Shown here one piece after another: positions 25,930-35,539 of a DNA stretch of 64,000 nucleotides. The stretch's first letter is position 1; each line of letters opens with the position of its first letter. The position numbers were made by a program, and so were the translations under genes. This DNA is from CAYMAI01 sp964388445. GTDB lineage: Bacteria; 4484-113; JAGGVC01. Below the pieces are notes generated by a model. The model was not told where the DNA came from and searched no databases. It worked only from the letters and a program-made list of their open reading frames with translations. Location of the stretch: positions 190,963-254,962 of the forward strand of contig CAYMAI010000005.1 of assembly GCA_964388445.1 (NCBI GenBank), in the 5' to 3' direction.

Positions 25930-26664
25930 CTATGCGCCGGCGGCGGAAATTTTCGCGACCTGCTCCATCGCGAGAGCGCGCGGGAAGAGCACGTTGTTTT
26001 CCTTGTGGATGTGGATGTGCAAATCGCGTTCCAGCGTCGCAAGCGCGTCGAGCGATGCTTTGTAGGTCGTGCAGGCGTCCACCGGTGGGATGTAATCGTG
26101 CGTGATTTCGCGCATTTTCGCAAGCGCGCCGCCCGCATTGTCGTGCTCCATTTCCATCACCGTAATCGGCGCGCTGAGGCTGCCGCAGTGGAAATCGAAA
26201 TTGCCGTCCGTGGCTTCCATTTCGCGGATCACGGGAAACAGAATCTGCTCTTCCTTAAGCATGTGCTGTTCGAGTTCCAGCCGAAGTCCGGCGTACACTT
26301 GCGCAAGGCCGGCGAGTTCCGGATGGCTGTCGCGATACACCTCGGCGATTTTCGTCAAGAGCCCGGTGAGCCTTGGCAGCGCATCGCGCAGGTAAGCGTG
26401 GTGAGTTTGCTCGATGTGGTCGCAAAGCTCGGCCAGTCCCATAGCGGCCGGATTGACGTCCGCCAGCGGATTGCTTCCGTTGAATTCCGTAAGCGCGTTC
26501 ACTACCGCCGCCGGGTCGAGGCCCTTCGCCGCGCACGCTTCGCCAAGCGGCGTCGCGCCGCCGCAGCAATAGTCTATGCCGAATTTTTCGAACACTTCCG
26601 AGCGTCCGATGCTCTCGGCCACGATATCGCCGACCGTCCTGGTCAGTTCGAATCCTGTTGTCAT
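25930..26664 (-). CDS. RIC/ScdA/YtfE di-iron protein (repair of iron centres)
   Basis: 244 residues. The N-terminal ScdA domain has FGIDYCCGG with paired cysteines. The C-terminal hemerythrin-like helical domain carries spaced histidines (THHAYLRDALP, LEQHMLKEEQILFP, MEHDNAG, HIHKENNVLFPRAL) that would bind a di-iron site. These proteins help repair Fe-S clusters after nitrosative or oxidative stress. Start ATG 26664 has GGAGGA 6 nt upstream. It stands alone. Confidence 0.92.
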   Translation of the reverse strand: MTTGFELTRTVGDIVAESIGRSEVFEKFGIDYCCGGATPLGEACAAKGLDPAAVVNALTEFNGSNPLADVNPAAMGLAELCDHIEQTHHAYLRDALPRLTGLLTKIAEVYRDSHPELAGLAQVYAGLRLELEQHMLKEEQILFPVIREMEATDGNFDFHCGSLSAPITVMEMEHDNAGGALAKMREITHDYIPPVDACTTYKASLDALATLERDLHIHIHKENNVLFPRALAMEQVAKISAAGA

Positions 26665-27034
26665 TTCGTCCTCCAAATCAAAGAATAAACCGATTTCCGG
26701 CTTCCGAAACCGCCGGCTTCGGAAATACCGGATATATTGTATATCTTTTATCTTGTTTATTGTTTTAATCGCCGCGCTTGAGATTTTTTCCCAAACTTTT
26801 TTTCAAAACGGCGTATCGCAGGGTTTCTTTGACTTGCCTTGCGCGGCCAAGCGCGCGGCCAAACGCGCGGCCGAATGTGCGGCGAAATGAGCGGTCGAAT
26901 ATGCATTCAAATCGGCAATTTGCGCGTGCGGGCAAACGGCCCGGTTAAATCGCGCGCGCCAGCACATTTCCAAAGAGCGGTTTCAATGCGACCGCCGGAT
27001 TCATATAGGTGGTGAAAAAAAGAATTCACGGCGG
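26665..27034. other. Intergenic stretch with a short GCGCGGCC tandem motif
   Basis: No gene seen. At about 26846-26884 the words GCGGCCAAGCGC, GCGGCCAAACGC and GCGGCCGAATGTGCGGCG follow one another as an imperfect tandem repeat of about 12 nt. The rest has no visible signal until the tmRNA promoter. Confidence 0.5.
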
Positions 27035-27063
27035 TTGCAAAAATCGAATTTTCGAGGTATAAT
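27035..27063 (+). promoter_or_regulatory. Promoter of the tmRNA gene
   Basis: TTGCAA (27035-27040), a 17-bp spacer and consensus TATAAT (27058-27063), about 41 bp before the mature tmRNA 5' end, leaving room for a short 5' leader removed by RNase P. Confidence 0.65.
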
Positions 27064-27103
27064 CAATCGCCCTTGGTATTTCTGGGGCTTGCACGTTTAA
27101 AAT

Positions 27104-27449
27104 GGGGGTGTATGGATTCGACGGGTGGATTGCACGGCCGGCTGCGTCATCCGGCGGCTGGATGCCGGGTTAACAACCCCAGCAAACAACAATCGCCAAT
27201 CGCGATTTCGCTCTCGCCGCCTAATTTAGCGGCGACTTCGCACCTCGCCACGCCCCTGGGGCGGGGAGGCGGAGCAAGTTACAGGGGATGCCTCGCGGCC
27301 CTCCCGATTCGCGACTAAGACAAGGGATGCTCGCCGAAGCGGTGTTGCCTGTGACCACCGCCAAGCGCTAAGATCGACTCACAGGCTACTGCCGTAGATG
27401 CCGCGCCCGGGTGCCTTTCCGGACGGGGGTTCGATTCCCCCCACCTCCA
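27104..27449 (+). ncRNA. ssrA: Transfer-messenger RNA
   Basis: Rescues stalled ribosomes with SmpB. The 5' end GGGGGTG followed by TATGGATTCGACGGG and the 3' end with the T-arm GGGGGTTCGATTCCCCCC and CACCTCC form the tRNA-like domain: GGGGGTG pairs with CACCTCC, discriminator A at 27449, and CCA not encoded. An internal reading frame ending in ALAA and TAA (stop at 27222-27224) is the likely degradation tag; upstream codons read ...IANRDF. The exact resume codon is unclear because GCAAACAACAAT upstream is in another frame. A T-run follows at once and may act as terminator. Confidence 0.93.
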
Positions 27450-27496
27450 TTTTTTTGATTTAATTCTTAAGTAGTTTTAATTACGGACACTGAGTC

Positions 27497-28399
27497 ATGA
27501 CTAAACTTTCGTTCATTCAAATTGCAAAAAAAGTACTTGAGGAATCTAATCAAGCACTTTCTCCTGAAGAAATTTGGTCAATCGCTGTTGAAAAAGGTTT
27601 TGACAAGCTCATTTTGTCACAGGGCAAAACCCCATGGCGATCCATCGGCGCGCAGCTATATGTGGATGTCCGAGACAATGTAAATTCGGACTTTGCAGCA
27701 ACAGACACTAGACCAAAAAGGTTTTATTTGCAGGCGCAAGCTCAGCAAGCTGAGCAACCTACGGAGGTTGTCAAAACTCAAAAACCAAGTTTTTTGGAGC
27801 GGGATTTGCATCCATTTTTGGCATTTTATGCGCATTATTACCTAGATGCACATGTAAAGACAATAAATGCTAGTAAGTCTTCAAAAATGAGTTTTGGGGA
27901 ATGGGCGCATCCTGACGCTGTCGGATGTGTTTTTTCATTCAAAAAATGGAATAGCGAAGTTGTCGATGTTAGCGCTCAGTTAGGATATCCCTCCATTAGA
28001 TTGCTTTCTTTCGAAATAAAGCGCGAGCTGAATTTTGGAAATTTAAGAGAGTCATTTTTTCAAGCAGTATCCAATTCCACATGGGCAAATGAAGGTTATT
28101 TGGTAGCTGCAAACATTGTAGAAGATCGTGATTTTATGCCGGTAATAAGGCGCCTATCTTCAGCATTTGGTATCGGTATTATTAGATTAAATATTGAAGA
28201 TCCAGATTCAACAGAAATAATATGTCAAGCAAAGCAAAAGGATGAAATTGATTGGGAAACTGTGAATGAGCTTGCCAAAAACAGGGATTTCAACAAATTT
28301 TTAAAAAGAGTTGATAATGATTTTAAGGTTCGTGAGGTTCGAAGCGAGGAATATGATGAAGTAAAATCCATTGAGGATTTGCTTAAGCTTCTTAAATAG
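27497..28399 (+). CDS. HARE-HTH protein with a nuclease-like C-terminal domain, AT-rich
   Basis: 300 residues. The N-terminal 75 residues (SFIQIAKKVLEESNQALSPE onward, with TPWRSIGAQLYVDVR) are a HARE-HTH domain (PF05066 type), a winged helix found in RNA polymerase delta, ASXL proteins and restriction endonucleases. Further on, HPDAVGCVFSF and LLSFEIKREL supply the D...E-x-K spacing of a PD-(D/E)XK nuclease fold, which suggests a restriction or DNA-repair role; this is inference. The gene is strongly AT-rich against its neighbours and begins 48 nt after the tmRNA, a classic integration site for mobile DNA. No integrase is left beside it. Confidence 0.82.
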   Translation: MTKLSFIQIAKKVLEESNQALSPEEIWSIAVEKGFDKLILSQGKTPWRSIGAQLYVDVRDNVNSDFAATDTRPKRFYLQAQAQQAEQPTEVVKTQKPSFLERDLHPFLAFYAHYYLDAHVKTINASKSSKMSFGEWAHPDAVGCVFSFKKWNSEVVDVSAQLGYPSIRLLSFEIKRELNFGNLRESFFQAVSNSTWANEGYLVAANIVEDRDFMPVIRRLSSAFGIGIIRLNIEDPDSTEIICQAKQKDEIDWETVNELAKNRDFNKFLKRVDNDFKVREVRSEEYDEVKSIEDLLKLLK

Positions 28400-28637
28400 A
28401 TTAATTTTATATTGCAATTCCGCTTAGCCTCAACAGACAAGCAGGCCATACGCTTTTGCGTAAAGCGCAAGTTTTACACTGCACATAAGTCACGCCATTT
28501 TTCAGTCAACATTTCCGCAAAAGCCCTAAACCAAAATCATTAGTGCGGTTCTCCGAAAACAATCCCCCCCTCTTCGCGGGTATAATATCCTGCTCTTTAG
28601 GTATGAAATAAATCGCGACTGCGGACAGGAGACACGA

Positions 28638-29162
28638 ATGACTTACGGATTCGGGCGATGGACGGCGCTATTCGCCATTTTGGTTGCGCTGGCTTTTGCG
28701 GCGGGTTTTCAGTTTTCGTGCGCTTCGGGCGGCGGAAACCTTGGCGCAGCAGGGGAAACTGCAGGCCTGGAATGGAACGCGGACGGCGCACGTATTGGAA
28801 AAACGGGAGATAGCTTAAACGCGGACGGCCCTCGTATTGGAAAAACCGGCGGGGATTACCGGGCGGAAATCGAGAGCCTGGCCGTGCCGGATGGCGTAAG
28901 CCCGGGCGCGTTCGAAACGCTCAAAGCCGAGCTTTTAAGGCAGCTGGACGAAAGGTACGGCGGCGATTATTCACGCGCCGTCAGCGGAGCGCCGCAAGGC
29001 GAAGCCGGCAAAGTGGACGACCTCGTGTTTTACAAAGACGAGTTCGGCGTCGTTTATATTTCGTGGAGCTATAAAAACGCGGGCGATTACGATTTGAGCG
29101 GCGAAGTCGGCGTGCCGGACATCACGCCCGTCGCATTGAATACGGCGAAACGTTGGACATAA
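28638..29162 (+). CDS. Dockerin/PKD lipoprotein, N-terminal part before a frameshift
   Basis: 174 residues read before an early stop. It has a lipoprotein signal (LALAFAAG then SCASGG-type lipobox with Cys), a low-complexity repeat of DGARIGKTG/DGPRIGKTG, then a conserved helical segment (FETLKAELLRQLDERYGGDY) and the first dockerin-like repeat GDYDLSGEVGVPDITPVAL. The paralog at 31.5 kb continues VAL with HYG and DIMSGWLHP. Here the frame breaks after GCATTGAA at about 29138 and resumes one base out of phase as YGETLDIMLGW, so a single base is missing relative to the paralog. The intact protein would be about 910 residues (28638-31372). Confidence 0.7.
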   Translation: MTYGFGRWTALFAILVALAFAAGFQFSCASGGGNLGAAGETAGLEWNADGARIGKTGDSLNADGPRIGKTGGDYRAEIESLAVPDGVSPGAFETLKAELLRQLDERYGGDYSRAVSGAPQGEAGKVDDLVFYKDEFGVVYISWSYKNAGDYDLSGEVGVPDITPVALNTAKRWT

Positions 29163-31372
29163 TGCTCGGCTGGCCGCATCCCGAAGACGGTTGGATCGAC
29201 GGCGACGATAGCGGCGAAATAGGCATTCCGGACATCACGCCGATTGCGCTCGGATATTTGAGCAAAGTCGCCGGCTATCAAATTCTCGGCGCGCCTTTGC
29301 CGGACGGCCCGTGGGAACTGCTCGATAACGTCAATTTTCCCGCGTCCCCGCAGTATCCAGTTACTTTCGAGTATGGCTTTACGCTCGTTAATCCATCGAA
29401 CTTTATCGCCGTGCGGCCCTCCGACGGCAGCGGCGGAACGGGAGATGCGAGCAATATCGTTTCGCAAACGGCGAACGAGCTACCGTACGCGTTTTTCACG
29501 CCCAGCACGCTCGGCGGCACGGCGCCGCTTACGGTTGATTTCGACGCATCGACTTCGTACGACCCGGACGGTACAATCGTCAAGTACGAATGGGATTTCG
29601 ACGGCGACGGCTTTTACGAATTTGACACCGGCGATGATCCCTTTACAAGCTGGGATTATAACGACCCCGGCGTTTACGACATGAAATTGCGCGTGACCGA
29701 CAACTCCGGCGGCGCAGGGATTGCCGGCGTGACGATTAGCGTTTACCTTGAAGAAAACCTTGAGCCGAATGCGGTCATAATGCCGGACGCAACCGACATT
29801 TTCGTGGATATGATTGTCATCTTCGACGCGAGCGCGTCGTACGACAGCGACGGCACAATCGTGAAATTCGAATGGGATTTCGAAGGCGATGGAGATTATG
29901 AATACGATTCTGCAGATTCGCCATTCGCAGATTACTTATATACATCGGCGGGCGTTTTTCAACCCGCCGTGCGCGTGACTGACAACGGCGGGGCGAGCGC
30001 CGAAGCAAGCGTACAAATAATAGTTTCGGAAAACGATAGCCCCATCGCCGTTCTTTTGGCGATGCAGGACGGGCCGACGAGCGCGGCTTTCGACGCGTCG
30101 AATTCGTTCGACCCGGACGGCGAAATAGCGATGTACGAATGGGATTGGACTACGGACGGCTCGTTCGATTTGAACACGGGCGACGACCCGTTCGCGACGT
30201 ACGACTACGGCGCGCCGGGAAGCTATCTTGCGACCGTGAAAGTTACGGATGCGCTCGGCGCGACGGGAACAAGTTCGGTAATCGTTGACATTTTCGAACC
30301 CCATACCTGGCATTTGCGCTATCCAGCGGGCGAAGTCGCGAATACGACTCATCCCGTGCTTTCGATGGTGGACGGACGGCCGGCAATGGTTTTCAGAAAC
30401 TCCACGAACGGAACCACGCGATATGTGACTTCTACGGACAATTTCGGCAATGCGTGGGACACCACGCGCGAAATCGCAACCGACATGAGCACTTCGTACG
30501 GGCTATTGGAAGCGAACGGCAAGCCTGCGATGGCCTATGAAGCGAGCATCGGTATGGCGATGTACGCTCAATCGACCGCGGCGAACGGGTCTTCGTGGCC
30601 TCTTGCGTTTCCCATAGAGCCGACATTCGGCGCCGGGCGTATGCTTTCGCTCACGCACGTGCAAGTCGGTCCGGCGCAATATCCGGCGATAGCGACCGCG
30701 AATTGGACATCCGGAAATCTTACTTTCGCCGCGTCCACGGACGAAAACGGCGAGATTTGGGGATCGCCGGTTCAGGTAGATTCCGGCGTCGGGCAATGCT
30801 ATCCGTCGCTGGGACATATGTTCAAGGAAGGGACAAGACTTCCCGCAATCGCGTATTACGACGTGCCCGGCCAGCGGATTTTGTTCGTCAGGGCGACGGA
30901 TCAGGACGGAAGCACTTGGGGTTCGCCGATAGTGGTTGACGGCGCCGTGGGCGATTACACGACACAGCTGCGGCTGTCGAACATCGGCGATACGCCGGTC
31001 GTGTTTTATTTGAACGCGGCGACTATGGAATATGTTTTGGCTTTTTCGAGCGACGGAATGGGCGACACCTGGAACGACAAGTTCAGCGTGGAAACGAAGT
31101 ACGTTCCCAGCGGGAGGGGCCTCGATTTCGCAATAATCGCCGGAACGCCTTGCGCCGCATATACGGTCGTGCTTCCGCTCGGTGGCGAGCGGCTGGTTTT
31201 CAGAAAGCACATTGGGCCGGGACTGGGCGATTGGGGGCCGCCGGAAGACGTCGAAAACGGATTTTTCGAAAAAGTTACGCTGAAAGACGTAAACGGCATT
31301 CCGGGAATTTCATACTACGACATCGAAAACACGCCGAACAAAGTGCGCTACGCATACAGAACGTCCGCTTAA
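29153..31372 (+). CDS. Dockerin/PKD lipoprotein, C-terminal part after the frameshift
   Basis: 739 residues in this frame. It contains the second dockerin-like calcium-binding repeat DGDDSGEIGIPDITPIALGY, a fibronectin-like linker ending KVAGYQIL, three PKD domains (each with DPDGTIVKYEWDFDGDG-type core, about residues 110-390), and a C-terminal beta-propeller-like region of repeated WGSPVQVDSG, YPAIA and RLPAIAYYD motifs like the sialidase/exo-alpha fold. Exported and likely surface-bound when joined to the upstream part. On its own it lacks a signal peptide and a clear start, so it is probably the second half of the broken gene rather than a separate one. Confidence 0.7.
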   Translation: MDIMLGWPHPEDGWIDGDDSGEIGIPDITPIALGYLSKVAGYQILGAPLPDGPWELLDNVNFPASPQYPVTFEYGFTLVNPSNFIAVRPSDGSGGTGDASNIVSQTANELPYAFFTPSTLGGTAPLTVDFDASTSYDPDGTIVKYEWDFDGDGFYEFDTGDDPFTSWDYNDPGVYDMKLRVTDNSGGAGIAGVTISVYLEENLEPNAVIMPDATDIFVDMIVIFDASASYDSDGTIVKFEWDFEGDGDYEYDSADSPFADYLYTSAGVFQPAVRVTDNGGASAEASVQIIVSENDSPIAVLLAMQDGPTSAAFDASNSFDPDGEIAMYEWDWTTDGSFDLNTGDDPFATYDYGAPGSYLATVKVTDALGATGTSSVIVDIFEPHTWHLRYPAGEVANTTHPVLSMVDGRPAMVFRNSTNGTTRYVTSTDNFGNAWDTTREIATDMSTSYGLLEANGKPAMAYEASIGMAMYAQSTAANGSSWPLAFPIEPTFGAGRMLSLTHVQVGPAQYPAIATANWTSGNLTFAASTDENGEIWGSPVQVDSGVGQCYPSLGHMFKEGTRLPAIAYYDVPGQRILFVRATDQDGSTWGSPIVVDGAVGDYTTQLRLSNIGDTPVVFYLNAATMEYVLAFSSDGMGDTWNDKFSVETKYVPSGRGLDFAIIAGTPCAAYTVVLPLGGERLVFRKHIGPGLGDWGPPEDVENGFFEKVTLKDVNGIPGISYYDIENTPNKVRYAYRTSA

Positions 31373-31514
31373 ATTGCGGGAAGAACGAAATAGGCCATGC
31401 GCCGTTTTCAGGGCGAACCGCGGCGAGCCGTGAACTTACGGCTAGATTATTCACGATTGTACGGGGTAGTTTAGCTCGATTGCTTGTTTACGAAATCAAG
31501 GAGCGAATTTGACC

Positions 31515-34196
31515 ATGACCGGAATCAATTCGAATTGGACTACGAAGCGCTTTTCGGGAGCGAAGGCAGCCGCGTTTTTCGCCGGCATTTCGATATTTAT
31601 CGCGCTGATTTTTGCTTTCGGATGTTCCTCCGGCGGCACGAAAGGCGGCGCTGCCGTAACCGGCAAATCCGCCGGCGAAAATGGCGATTACAGGCCGGAT
31701 ATCGCTTCACTTCCGGTTCCGCAAGGAGTTTCTCCCGGCACGTTCGAACTTCTCAAAGCCGAGCTTTTGCGCCAGCTCGACGAGCGGTTTGATGGGGATT
31801 ACTCGAAGGCGGTAAGCGGCGCGCCGCAGGGCGACGCCGGAAAAGTGACGAGCATTTATTTCGACACAGGCGCGTGGGAACTTCAGTGGTCGTACGAGAA
31901 CAAAGGCGATTACGACCTGTCCGGTCAGGTCGGCGTTCCCGACATTACGCCGGTGGCGCTGCATTACGGACACGTAATCGACATAATGTCGGGCTGGCTT
32001 CATCCGATAGACGGCTGGATCGACGGCGATGCAAATGGCGAAATCGGAATTCCCGATATCACGTCGATAGCGCTAGGCTATTTGAACGAAGTCTCCGGTT
32101 ACCACATATTGCAGTCGGATTCGCCCGACGGACCGTGGATAATGGTGACTTCGGTTGAGATGCCGGTTGACCGCACGTATCCGATTAGGTTCTTTTTTCA
32201 GGGTTGGACGCTGGGCGTTCCGCCGTATCTGGCGGTTCAGCCGTACGATTCCGAAGGCGCAACCGGACCGGTGAGCGTGCCGGTTTCGACGGCGGGCAAT
32301 CAACTGCCGGTTGCGGACCTCGTCTCGACGCTGGATTCCGGCGAAGCGCCGCTGGACGTTTCGTTCGACGCTTCCGGCAGCTATGACCCGGACGGCTTTA
32401 TAGTCGGATATCAGTTCGATTTCGACGGCGACGGCAATATCGATTTGAGCACGGGAACGCCGGAAGCGGATTACACTTATTTCGGCGGCGGGATTTTCGA
32501 CGCATCCGTTACCGTTACCGACAACGAAGGCGCGTCCTCGACGGCATTTGTGACGATTACGGTTACGGTTGGCGGCAACGTTCCGCCGGAAGCGAATATA
32601 TCCGCGATTCCAACTAATCCCGAAATAGACGAAACCGTCAATTTCGACGCGTCGTTTTCTAGCGATTCGGACGGGACGGTCGACAATTACGAATGGGATT
32701 TCGACGGCGACGGAACATACGACCTCGACACGCTCGATACTCCTTACGCCACGCACGCATATCCGCTGTCCGGCACATACTTCGCGGCCGTTAGGGTGAC
32801 GGACAACCTCGGCGCGCAAGACGAGGCGACGGTGCAAATCGACGTCGCCCCGCCTGCAAACTATCCGCCCTTCGCGGTGCTTTCCGCGATGCCGGACGGG
32901 CCGACTACCGGCAGCTTCGACGCCTCGGGGTCGGGCGACCCGGACGGCGAAATCGTTTTGTATCAGTGGGATTGGGATAGCGACGGCTTTTACGACGAAG
33001 ACAGCGGCAATTCGCCATACGCTTCACATGACTTCGGCGCGGCCGGCACGTACTATGTGACCGTTCAGGTTACGGATAATTACGGCGATTCCGCGACGGC
33101 GAGCGCTTGGCTGGAACTCCAAGAGCCTCATACATGGACGACGCTGAATCCGATGGGGACCACCGGCGATTTCCGGGCGGCTGCGATGACGATGGTTGCG
33201 GGCGTGCCGGCCATAGCCGCTTACGAATATAACGACTCAGATACGAAATTTGTTCTCGCATCGGACAGTTATGGCACGGCTTGGGGAACCGTATATCAAG
33301 CGACGAGCGACCGTGGCGTATCGATGGACTTGATTTTTGCGAACGGAATGCCGTGCATCGCGCTTGAAAGCTCGGGCAGTTATGCGGCATTCGTTAGGGC
33401 AACGTCCGCGACAGGCGCCGCGTGGCAGACCCAGATTCAGGCGGATTCGACTTTCGGTTCGGGACGTTATCTCTCTCTCGATTTCGCATACACGACCGAT
33501 TTTTTCCCGGCAATCGCTTCTTCGAGCTGGTTCGATAGCAATCTTTACTTTGCTTACGCGCAAGACGTGAGCGGCGACGCTTGGAATCCGGCGGTAACCG
33601 TAGATGAAGGCGTGGGACAGGGTTATCCGTCGCTTCATAGGGTTAACGTCGAAGGCGTGGCGTATCCGGCCATCGCATATTTCGACGTACCGAACGAGTC
33701 GCTGCTGTTCATACGCGCGAACGATTCGGCGGGCAGCACATGGGGAACTCCGGCGGTAGTAGATTCTGCAACAGGCGATTATTTTTCCAACATCAGGCTT
33801 TTGTTCCATGCGGGCAAGCCCGTAATCATGTACTGGGATATGGACCCGATGGGACTTAAACTCGCGGTCGCGGACGACGAAGGCGGAACGGCCTGGAGCG
33901 AATTTCACACTATCAACGCGATAGATTATCCCACCGCACGCGGTCAGGACATGGCGATTATCAACGGAAACCTTTGCGTTGCATACACGGTATCCGGGCC
34001 GCTCGTGGGCGAGGATTTGGTTTACCGTAGAAACACAGGCCCAGGCTATGGCGATTGGAGTGCGGCGGAGACCGTCAACACCGGATACTTCGAAAGCGTG
34101 ACGCTTGTGGACGCCAGCGGAATTCCGGGCGTTTCATATATCGACACTAACGAGATGCCTTTCCAACTGTATTACTCCTACCGCATGGCGTTGTAG
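31515..34196 (+). CDS. Dockerin/PKD-repeat surface lipoprotein, intact paralog
   Basis: About 893 residues. It begins with a signal peptide (FFAGISIFIALIFAFGCSSGG, lipobox Cys), the same FELLKAELLRQLDER helix as its neighbour, and two dockerin-like repeats (DYDLSGQVGVPDITPVALHYG and DGDANGEIGIPDITSIALGYL) with D-x-D/N-x-S/N-G calcium-loop positions. Three PKD domains (WDFDGDG signatures) and a C-terminal propeller-like region follow. AAGGAG at 31498-31503 is 11 nt from the ATG at 31515 and 5 nt from an in-frame TTG at 31509, so either could be the start. Duplicate of the gene just upstream; cohesin partners are not in the window. Confidence 0.85.
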   Translation: MTGINSNWTTKRFSGAKAAAFFAGISIFIALIFAFGCSSGGTKGGAAVTGKSAGENGDYRPDIASLPVPQGVSPGTFELLKAELLRQLDERFDGDYSKAVSGAPQGDAGKVTSIYFDTGAWELQWSYENKGDYDLSGQVGVPDITPVALHYGHVIDIMSGWLHPIDGWIDGDANGEIGIPDITSIALGYLNEVSGYHILQSDSPDGPWIMVTSVEMPVDRTYPIRFFFQGWTLGVPPYLAVQPYDSEGATGPVSVPVSTAGNQLPVADLVSTLDSGEAPLDVSFDASGSYDPDGFIVGYQFDFDGDGNIDLSTGTPEADYTYFGGGIFDASVTVTDNEGASSTAFVTITVTVGGNVPPEANISAIPTNPEIDETVNFDASFSSDSDGTVDNYEWDFDGDGTYDLDTLDTPYATHAYPLSGTYFAAVRVTDNLGAQDEATVQIDVAPPANYPPFAVLSAMPDGPTTGSFDASGSGDPDGEIVLYQWDWDSDGFYDEDSGNSPYASHDFGAAGTYYVTVQVTDNYGDSATASAWLELQEPHTWTTLNPMGTTGDFRAAAMTMVAGVPAIAAYEYNDSDTKFVLASDSYGTAWGTVYQATSDRGVSMDLIFANGMPCIALESSGSYAAFVRATSATGAAWQTQIQADSTFGSGRYLSLDFAYTTDFFPAIASSSWFDSNLYFAYAQDVSGDAWNPAVTVDEGVGQGYPSLHRVNVEGVAYPAIAYFDVPNESLLFIRANDSAGSTWGTPAVVDSATGDYFSNIRLLFHAGKPVIMYWDMDPMGLKLAVADDEGGTAWSEFHTINAIDYPTARGQDMAIINGNLCVAYTVSGPLVGEDLVYRRNTGPGYGDWSAAETVNTGYFESVTLVDASGIPGVSYIDTNEMPFQLYYSYRMAL

Positions 34197-34300
34197 GCGG
34201 TGAAACTTTCCAAGTTATGAAACCGCATTCTGTTTGGAGTATGAACGGGCTGTATAATCCTTTGTTAATTAAAGTCATTATGCATTGCGGAGTTGATTGA

Positions 34301-35431
34301 ATGGAAATTCTGCCGAGCGAACTTGCGGTCCGCCTCGAAGCGGGAGATAATTTGCAGATTCTCGACGTGCGCGCGCCCGAAAGGCTTGCGAACGGCAGAA
34401 TCGAATGTTGCGCGCCGGCGAAGTTCATAAACGTACGCGGCTCGCAGATTGTCGAAATGGACGACCCCGCGGAAGCGGGTCTCGACCGCTCTATGCCGGT
34501 CGTCACGGTGTGCGGACGCGGTCACGATAGTATGAGGGTGGCGCGTCACCTTGCCGACAGCGGATTCGACGCTCTGTCGCTATCGGGCGGAATAACGGCA
34601 TGGATGCACGTACTTGTCGCCCGCGAAATCGCGCCGCCGCCGGGTTTCGCCCGGCTTGTGCAGTTCGACAGAATCGCGAAAGGCTCGCTTGCGTATATGC
34701 TCGTCGCGGGAAGCGAGGCGGCAATTATCGACCCGCCGCGCAAATTCGAAGATATCGAACGCGCTGCAGAAGAATCCGGCGCTCGAATCGCGTCCGTTTT
34801 GGACACGCATGTTCACGCGGACTATATCAGCGGAGGGCCTGCGCTTGCGGCAAAACACGGCGCGCCATACTTTTTGCATCCTGCCGACAACTATTATCCC
34901 TACGACGGCACGCCGGGCAAGCTCGATATAGAGCCGATTTCGGACGGGCTTACAATTGGCATTGGCGGGCGAGTCGTTGAAGCGATACATACGCCGGGAC
35001 ACACCGAAGGAAGCGCGTGCATCATCGCGGGCGACGCCGCGTTTACGGGCGATTTTTTGTTCATTGCGTCCATCGGCAGGCCCGACCTGGCGGGTAAAAC
35101 CGAAGAATGGAGCGGCGCGCTGTTAAAAAGCATCGAGCGCGCGATAAGCGAATGGCCTGACACCCTGAGAATTTTGCCGGCGCATTACGCAACCGATGCG
35201 GAGCGCGCGCAAGACAGGACGGTTTGCAAAACTCTCGCCGGTATCAAGGCGGAGAATCCGCACTTCAAACTTCATGAGCCCGATGCGTTTTTAAGCTGGA
35301 TTAACGCACGGATATCCACTCCTCCCGACTCATACAGAATTATCAAGGGCATAAATGCCGGTCTTTTAAGCGCGTCGGACATGGAGGCCGATATTTTGGA
35401 AGGCGGCAAAAACGAATGCGCGCTCGGATAG
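34301..35431 (+). CDS. Rhodanese-metallo-beta-lactamase fusion (persulfide dioxygenase/CstB-like)
   Basis: 376 residues. Residues 1-105 are a rhodanese domain with active-site C71 in VTVCGRGHDS. The rest is a metallo-beta-lactamase-fold domain with THVHADYISGG (H170, H172, D174), TPGHTEGSA and FTGDFLFIASIGRPDLAGK, typical of ETHE1/CstB-like sulfur enzymes that oxidise glutathione or low-molecular persulfide to sulfite or thiosulfate. The residue after the metal-binding aspartate is Tyr rather than the usual His; bacterial relatives often have Phe there. The rhodanese lies at the N-terminus, the reverse of CstB, where rhodanese domains follow. Confidence 0.88.
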   Translation: MEILPSELAVRLEAGDNLQILDVRAPERLANGRIECCAPAKFINVRGSQIVEMDDPAEAGLDRSMPVVTVCGRGHDSMRVARHLADSGFDALSLSGGITAWMHVLVAREIAPPPGFARLVQFDRIAKGSLAYMLVAGSEAAIIDPPRKFEDIERAAEESGARIASVLDTHVHADYISGGPALAAKHGAPYFLHPADNYYPYDGTPGKLDIEPISDGLTIGIGGRVVEAIHTPGHTEGSACIIAGDAAFTGDFLFIASIGRPDLAGKTEEWSGALLKSIERAISEWPDTLRILPAHYATDAERAQDRTVCKTLAGIKAENPHFKLHEPDAFLSWINARISTPPDSYRIIKGINAGLLSASDMEADILEGGKNECALG

Positions 35432-35539
35432 GCGGTTCATAAATCCGAATTTTTTGCGGCCGGCAATACCGGCTGGCGCGGCGAGAGATTTCGCCGTTAT
35501 CGGGTATACTTTTTGCATCCCGTAAGGAAGGTTGGATGC

